Origin: VGBO01 sp964453335
GTDB lineage: Bacteria; Actinomycetota; Acidimicrobiia; Acidimicrobiales; CAIXPF01
NCBI GenBank assembly: GCA_964453335.1
Contig: CAYVOK010000001.1
Span: forward strand, 1-64,000
Direction: 5' to 3'
DNA: 64,000 nt
This document shows, one piece after another, positions 60,680 through 64,000 of the stretch. The position numbers and the translations under genes were made by a program. Numbering within the stretch: the first letter of the stretch is position 1; each line of letters opens with the position of its first letter. The notes beneath the pieces are model-generated. The model saw nothing but the letters and a program-made list of their open reading frames with translations, ran no database searches and was not told where the DNA came from.

Positions 60680-61000
60680 TAGCTCTTTGACAAATTAGTA
60701 AGCACAGCGGCCTGTTGGCCGCCAATGAGATGTTTATCTTCAAGCCGGAAGGCTGTCAGAAAACATCAAGCCCCGCTAGGCACCTGAAGAAGGCTAGTGA
60801 GTCAGCCCAATTAAAGGTTATCATACCTTTAGGCAAGCTGATAATAGGTTAATAAGGGCCAAACTCCCTCCGCAAGGGCAATCCGCCTTTATGAGTCCCC
60901 AATCGTCCAAAAAAGCCCTATATGGGCACAAAACCACATATGAAAACTCCGATAAACTACGGAGAAAATATGTAGTTCAATCATGTGGCAAAAGACCACT
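60680..61000 (+). ncRNA. Dispersed structured RNA, copy 5
   Basis: BoxA-like GCTCTTTGACAA (60682-60693). Helices GCGGCC/GGCCGC (fully Watson-Crick here), GATGTTT/AAACATC, inner AGCC-GGAA-GGCT with a GNRA loop on the plus strand, CGCTAG/CTAGTG, AAAGGT/ACCTTT, AAGGGC/GCCTTT, GCCC/GGGC, CTCCG/CGGAG, GTGG/CCAC. Confidence 0.78.
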
Positions 61001-61031
61001 CTCTCATACGGCCCTCCATAGATTATTCGGA

Positions 61032-61064
61032 TGACCACTAGAAAATTTTCTTTTTTTATCGCAC
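61032..61064 (-). promoter_or_regulatory. GTGCGATAA-type promoter facing RNA copy 5
   Basis: Variant GTGCGATAA, -10-like CTAGTGGTCA. Followed by GGAGGGCCGT and an 8-codon ORF that ends inside RNA copy 5, so it would give an antisense transcript. Confidence 0.6.
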
Positions 61065-61070
61065 TAGCTC

Positions 61071-61391
61071 TTACACAATAATAAAACTCTTATTGAAATT
61101 AGTCATAGCACTTGCTATCACTACATGATTGCGGAAGATGCTTTGGCCAACATTGATAGCCTTTTTGCGCTTAGGCTTAGATTGATTGGGAATGGGCCTT
61201 CCTTCCTTCTTGGCCCGATAGTTGGCATCCAACTTAGCTTTCCTCTTACGATGCTGGTAAATCACATTATGAATGACATGAGTGGGAACCTTATACTTTT
61301 TAGCCAGTCTGACTGCATAACCAGTAGACTTGTCTGCCCGCCAGTCAGCAACAATAGCAGTAGAACTATACGAATACCTAATCCTTTTCAT
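61071..61391 (-). CDS. Basic HTH-like protein
   Basis: 106 residues. TGYAVRLAKKYKVPTHVIHNVIY (about 18-40) has helix-turn-helix spacing, followed by a Lys/Arg-rich region. GGATGGTGCG precedes the ATG. Probably DNA binding. Last gene of the 61851 operon. Confidence 0.68.
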   Translation of the reverse strand: MKRIRYSYSSTAIVADWRADKSTGYAVRLAKKYKVPTHVIHNVIYQHRKRKAKLDANYRAKKEGRPIPNQSKPKRKKAINVGQSIFRNHVVIASAMTNFNKSFIIV

Positions 61392-61414
61392 AACGCACCA
61401 TCCTTTCTATTAAT

Positions 61415-61582
61415 TTATACTACCTTCCTTAAACCATCCACCTTATCAATTAGTTTAGATAACACATCTTCTGATTCAACATCAGGCTCCATAACTTCAT
61501 TGTAATCATCAATATTGGCAAGCATATATTGCAATGCCCTCTCAATCAATTTCAATTCACGCCCATTAAATGATTTGCTCAT
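61415..61582 (-). CDS. Hypothetical small helical protein
   Basis: 55 residues, MSKSFNGRELKLIERA..., helical and acidic, ending DGLRKVV. The ATG overlaps the upstream TGA (ATGA). Confidence 0.66.
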   Translation of the reverse strand: MSKSFNGRELKLIERALQYMLANIDDYNEVMEPDVESEDVLSKLIDKVDGLRKVV

Positions 61583-61851
61583 CCTATTGCACTCCTTTTA
61601 ATTTGATGCCTCTTAGGAATAAAATGCTCTAAAATATATCCATCTTTATCCTCACAGTTGCAAGTAGGATCAATTACCCTAGCTGTAGGATACGCCTTCC
61701 TAGCTTCATCCATTGTTGAAAAAGTATTGGCAACTTCAAAGTTTCCATTCTTTTCTTCCCAAACATAATATGTATACTGTCTGGTGTAGCGAGTGCCCTT
61801 GCCCCACTTCATATCCTGCATAGAGCATTGCCTCTCAATCGTGTAGTTCAC
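61579..61851 (-). CDS. Hypothetical protein with GTG start
   Basis: 90 residues beginning (GTG) NYTIERQCSMQD after AAAGGAGGC. Beta-rich, with YTRQYTYYVWEEKNGNFEV and CNCEDKDGY. First gene of a three-gene operon with its own promoter. Confidence 0.7.
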   Translation of the reverse strand: MNYTIERQCSMQDMKWGKGTRYTRQYTYYVWEEKNGNFEVANTFSTMDEARKAYPTARVIDPTCNCEDKDGYILEHFIPKRHQIKRSAIG

Positions 61852-61873
61852 AACTTGCCTCCTTTCGGTTTTT

Positions 61874-61906
61874 TCCCCACTAACGAACCCCCATTTTTTA
61901 TCGCAG
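61874..61906 (-). promoter_or_regulatory. CTGCGATAA-type promoter
   Basis: -10-like TTAGTGGGGA; reads into the 61851 operon. Last copy in the window. Confidence 0.72.
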
Positions 61907-62215
61907 TCCCCCGCTCACCCCCACGCACACGCATATAATAAAAGGTAACGCTCCCGCATTCGGGCCAGCCACACACCCCGATCCTCCCGAATCGTGCCCA
62001 TACCTATTAGAATTGAACACACGCAATCGCTATTATAAGGTATTACATTTAATATAAATTATAACATTTGTGCTGGCAGCTATAAATTATAATAAATATA
62101 AATTATATCACACGAATGTTATGTGATCTATTATAATTTATATAATCTAATAAAATTAAAGAGGGCTATTAAAGCATTAGGGTACAAAAAGCTATATTCG
62201 GGAGCCAGAATCCCC
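61907..62215. other. Gene-free AT-rich region
   Basis: GC-rich start, then 62030-62160 is almost pure A/T with repeated TATAAATTATAA and inverted copies plus GAATGTTATGTGATC. Candidate origin or promoter region; no gene. Confidence 0.45.
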
Positions 62216-62360
62216 AACCCTGGCCGAACCAAGTACACGGCTCCATTACCGGCCCCTTCTAAGTACACAGTTTTAATTAGATTTGCCCAAAAGTACACGG
62301 AGCCATTGAAATGTACACCGCTCCATTCAAAAGTACTCGGCTCCATTAATTTGGGTAAAC
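62216..62360 (+). repeat. Five AAGTACACGGCTCCATT repeats
   Basis: Near-direct repeats AAGTACACGGCTCCATT, AAGTACACAGTTTTAATT, AAGTACACGGAGCCATT, ATGTACACCGCTCCATT and AAGTACTCGGCTCCATT. Related single copies are scattered at 19056, 19097, 22091, 22127, 26444, 26473, 28758, 29655 and 51411. Confidence 0.75.
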
Positions 62361-62495
62361 TGGGCCGACCACCGTCTGCGGCCAAAACTTTTTGACCGAA
62401 CAAAAAATCTCACGACAACCGTATATTATATTGGATGACTTTTGAAGCATCCTAATAGAACCATAGTGGTCTATTAAAACATTAGTGAGGTTTTT

Positions 62496-62969
62496 ATGAA
62501 CATTTTACCACATCGTGATGAATTTCTATTCCCTTTAGAAGCAGCCTTTGACAAATTCTTCAATGATTTCTTCGGTCAAAGATCTTCCCTGCTCAATTCA
62601 GCCAAATCTAATACTGGCTATCCTAAACTCAATTACTACTCAGATGGCAAAGAGATAAAACTAGTCCTCGCAGTACCGGGCTGTACCTCCGAAGATCTAG
62701 AACTCTCGTACAACGAGGATAACACCCTCACGATTAAGGGCCGTATGCACCACGACTTCCACGCCCCTGAATCAGCCCAGTTCTACGCCCGGGAACTACG
62801 CCAATCCTCCTTCGTCCGCACCGTTTCCCTCCCCGAAACACGATCCCCACCCACCGCCTCCTTGGAAAATGGAATATTAATTATTACATGGAAAATTGAA
62901 AAGGCTCAAAATAAGCCCAAACAGGTGATTCAAATAACTCAAAAAAGATCGGATGCTCGGGAGAAGTAA
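62496..62969 (+). CDS. Small heat-shock protein, Hsp20/alpha-crystallin
   Basis: 157 residues. N-terminal FFNDFFGQRSSLLNS, alpha-crystallin domain from about 45 (KEIKLVLAVPGCTSEDLELSYN, TLTIKGRMHH) to ENGILIITWKIEKAQNKPKQ, with the usual G-x-L replaced by G-I-L. ATP-independent holdase; phage copies, known in cyanophages, are thought to protect proteins during infection. GTGAGG precedes the ATG. The middle of the gene is noticeably GC-richer than its surroundings. Confidence 0.93.
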   Translation: MNILPHRDEFLFPLEAAFDKFFNDFFGQRSSLLNSAKSNTGYPKLNYYSDGKEIKLVLAVPGCTSEDLELSYNEDNTLTIKGRMHHDFHAPESAQFYARELRQSSFVRTVSLPETRSPPTASLENGILIITWKIEKAQNKPKQVIQITQKRSDAREK

Positions 62970-62982
62970 GGGCTTGAAATAA

Positions 62983-63021
62983 TTTGGGGGGTCTGGGCTG
63001 TAAAACGGGCCAGACCCCTTA
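62983..63021 (+). terminator. Intrinsic terminator of the Hsp20 gene
   Basis: GGGGTCTGGGC/GCCAGACCCC stem with a short T-containing tail. Confidence 0.75.
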
Positions 63022-63354
63022 TAGTAAATAACTTATACTTCTATGATACTACCAATATGATATAATTGTGATATCACTTTGATCTCAAACTTCTAACTGT
63101 TGATATGCACGTGGATATGGATGTAGATATGCAACTGTAGATATGGAAACCGTGGATATGGCAAGGTCTCCCTAATCAACAGCTATTATTTTATTATGTT
63201 GAGTATAATACTCCGATCCCCCTTACCCCTCAAGGCTTCGCCCCATTGATATAGAAGAAGGCTTGGTTAAAATTCAAATCCTTTTGGATATTTATGGCCA
63301 ATAAAAGGTTGAACTTCATGTGGTTGTATTTATTTTAGTTTTGATACTATTTGA
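63022..63354. repeat. Gene-free stretch with GTGGATATG minisatellite
   Basis: 63103-63163 has five imperfect GTGGATATG units. The remainder shows no ORF; TTATACTTCTATGATACTACC is palindrome-like near 63030. Confidence 0.6.
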
Positions 63355-64000
63355 TTACAAGATATCTGGATATCCGTTTTTGGAACAAATAATTTCAATT
63401 TCTGATAGATCGAATTTTAATTTTGTTTTTTTTGATCTTAGAGTATTCAATATATTGTAGTATGTGGAGTTTAGGTTTTGCCATACAGTATTTTGCCTTA
63501 ATACAAATTTTGATTGCTGGTGCATTGGAAGATTGTTGTTATTATAATTCTTCATCCAATCGAACATTTCTTCTATAGAGAATTGGTAGTAAAATAATTT
63601 TCCAATTTGATATAATATACTTTCACAACCGTAGCTTTTTGCTATGGTTTGCCAATCCTCTCTTGATCTTACATACCCTTTTTCAATTCTTGTTTTTTCA
63701 TCATTTTTTAGACTCCATGATAATCTAATTTTATTTAAATACTGTCCTAATTTACTTTGGCGAGGGTCTGTAGAATTTTTATCTGGTATAAAACCATTTA
63801 TTACATAAAACTCACAGATTTCAACCAGACGATTATTCCACACATCATTCATATTTTTTTCATATTCAAAAGCAAAGAATTTATCAATATTAATACCCTC
63901 TTTTTGCAAGATAATTATTGATGAATTGAAAAGTTTTCTTTTATATTTTGCAGGGTCAGATTTCCAGAGTTTTTCACTTCTAGATAAACGTGCCCATATT
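63355..64000 (-). CDS. Helicase-associated-domain protein, partial
   Basis: At least 214 codons; the frame stays open to the window edge (upstream residues read WARLSRSEKLWKSDPAKYKR), so the start lies outside. The WNNRLVEICEFYVINGFIP...SKLGQYLNKIR pattern, with a second related unit, matches repeated helicase-associated domains (W...L..F...G..P....KLG.W....R). No helicase motor is visible here. Confidence 0.72.
   Translation of the reverse strand, partial: IWARLSRSEKLWKSDPAKYKRKLFNSSIIILQKEGINIDKFFAFEYEKNMNDVWNNRLVEICEFYVINGFIPDKNSTDPRQSKLGQYLNKIRLSWSLKNDEKTRIEKGYVRSREDWQTIAKSYGCESILYQIGKLFYYQFSIEEMFDWMKNYNNNNLPMHQQSKFVLRQNTVWQNLNSTYYNILNTLRSKKTKLKFDLSEIEIICSKNGYPDIL

Overview
The window looks like part of a large tailed-phage (jumbo-phage-like) genome, probably infecting a planctomycete. 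Evidence for a phage: densely packed small genes, a T4-type RNA ligase 1, a P-loop kinase of the N4BP2/Pnk type, a CCA-adding enzyme, six tRNA genes, an HNH nuclease, a small heat-shock protein and a MoxR/CobS-like AAA ATPase beside a VWA protein. Evidence for the host: a DUF1559 type II pseudopilin and a secreted EF-hand protein, both characteristic of planctomycetes. No capsid, tail, terminase or polymerase gene is present, so the replicon type is inferred. The DNA is AT-rich and uses the standard code with TAA, TAG and TGA stops.

Layout. (1) 1-7314, minus strand: one long polycistron with RNA ligase in its middle and about 30 mostly tiny genes, many joined by ATGA or TAATG stop/start overlaps. 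Many encode 40-75 residue W/S/N/R/C/Y-rich proteins that look like diverged paralogues. (2) 7500-15728: mainly plus strand, with the DUF1559 pilin and a five-gene block whose proteins begin M-x-F-K-x-W-[LI], resembling the capsid-targeting tag of T4 internal proteins (J-like protein, large WCISS protein, HD hydrolase, small protein, CCA enzyme). (3) 16.2-62 kb: a modular accessory region on the minus strand, with short one- to five-gene units. Almost every unit has the same bipartite promoter, CTGCGATAA-N14-[CT]TAGTrygtg, and often ends in a hairpin. I count about 59 promoter copies, all in one orientation. Products are mostly small unknowns (zinc ribbons, single-TM peptides, acidic proteins, DUF6878, DUF6915, DUF6927, DUF3228 and YubB-like proteins). 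(4) 62-64 kb: an AT-rich, repeat-rich non-coding stretch, Hsp20, and a truncated helicase-associated-domain protein.

The strongest undescribed signal is a family of five dispersed, about 320-nt, plus-strand structured RNAs (19157, 25723, 40724, 49147, 60680). They have a TATAAT box, a boxA-like GCTCTTTGACAA near the 5' end and at least six helices with compensatory changes; G-U pairs fix the strand. Their promoters abut, back to back, the CTGCGATAA boxes of the minus-strand genes. In copy 3 the 3' end is replaced by an array of about 18 hairpins that look like amplified versions of the terminal hairpin.

Three apparent transcription classes coexist: ordinary TATAAT promoters (tRNAs, structured RNAs, some mRNAs), the CTGCGATAA class (accessory genes), and possibly an AATAAATA late-like class before the plus-strand tagged genes. 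RNA ligase, kinase, CCA enzyme, HD protein and tRNAs together suggest tRNA repair or maintenance during infection.
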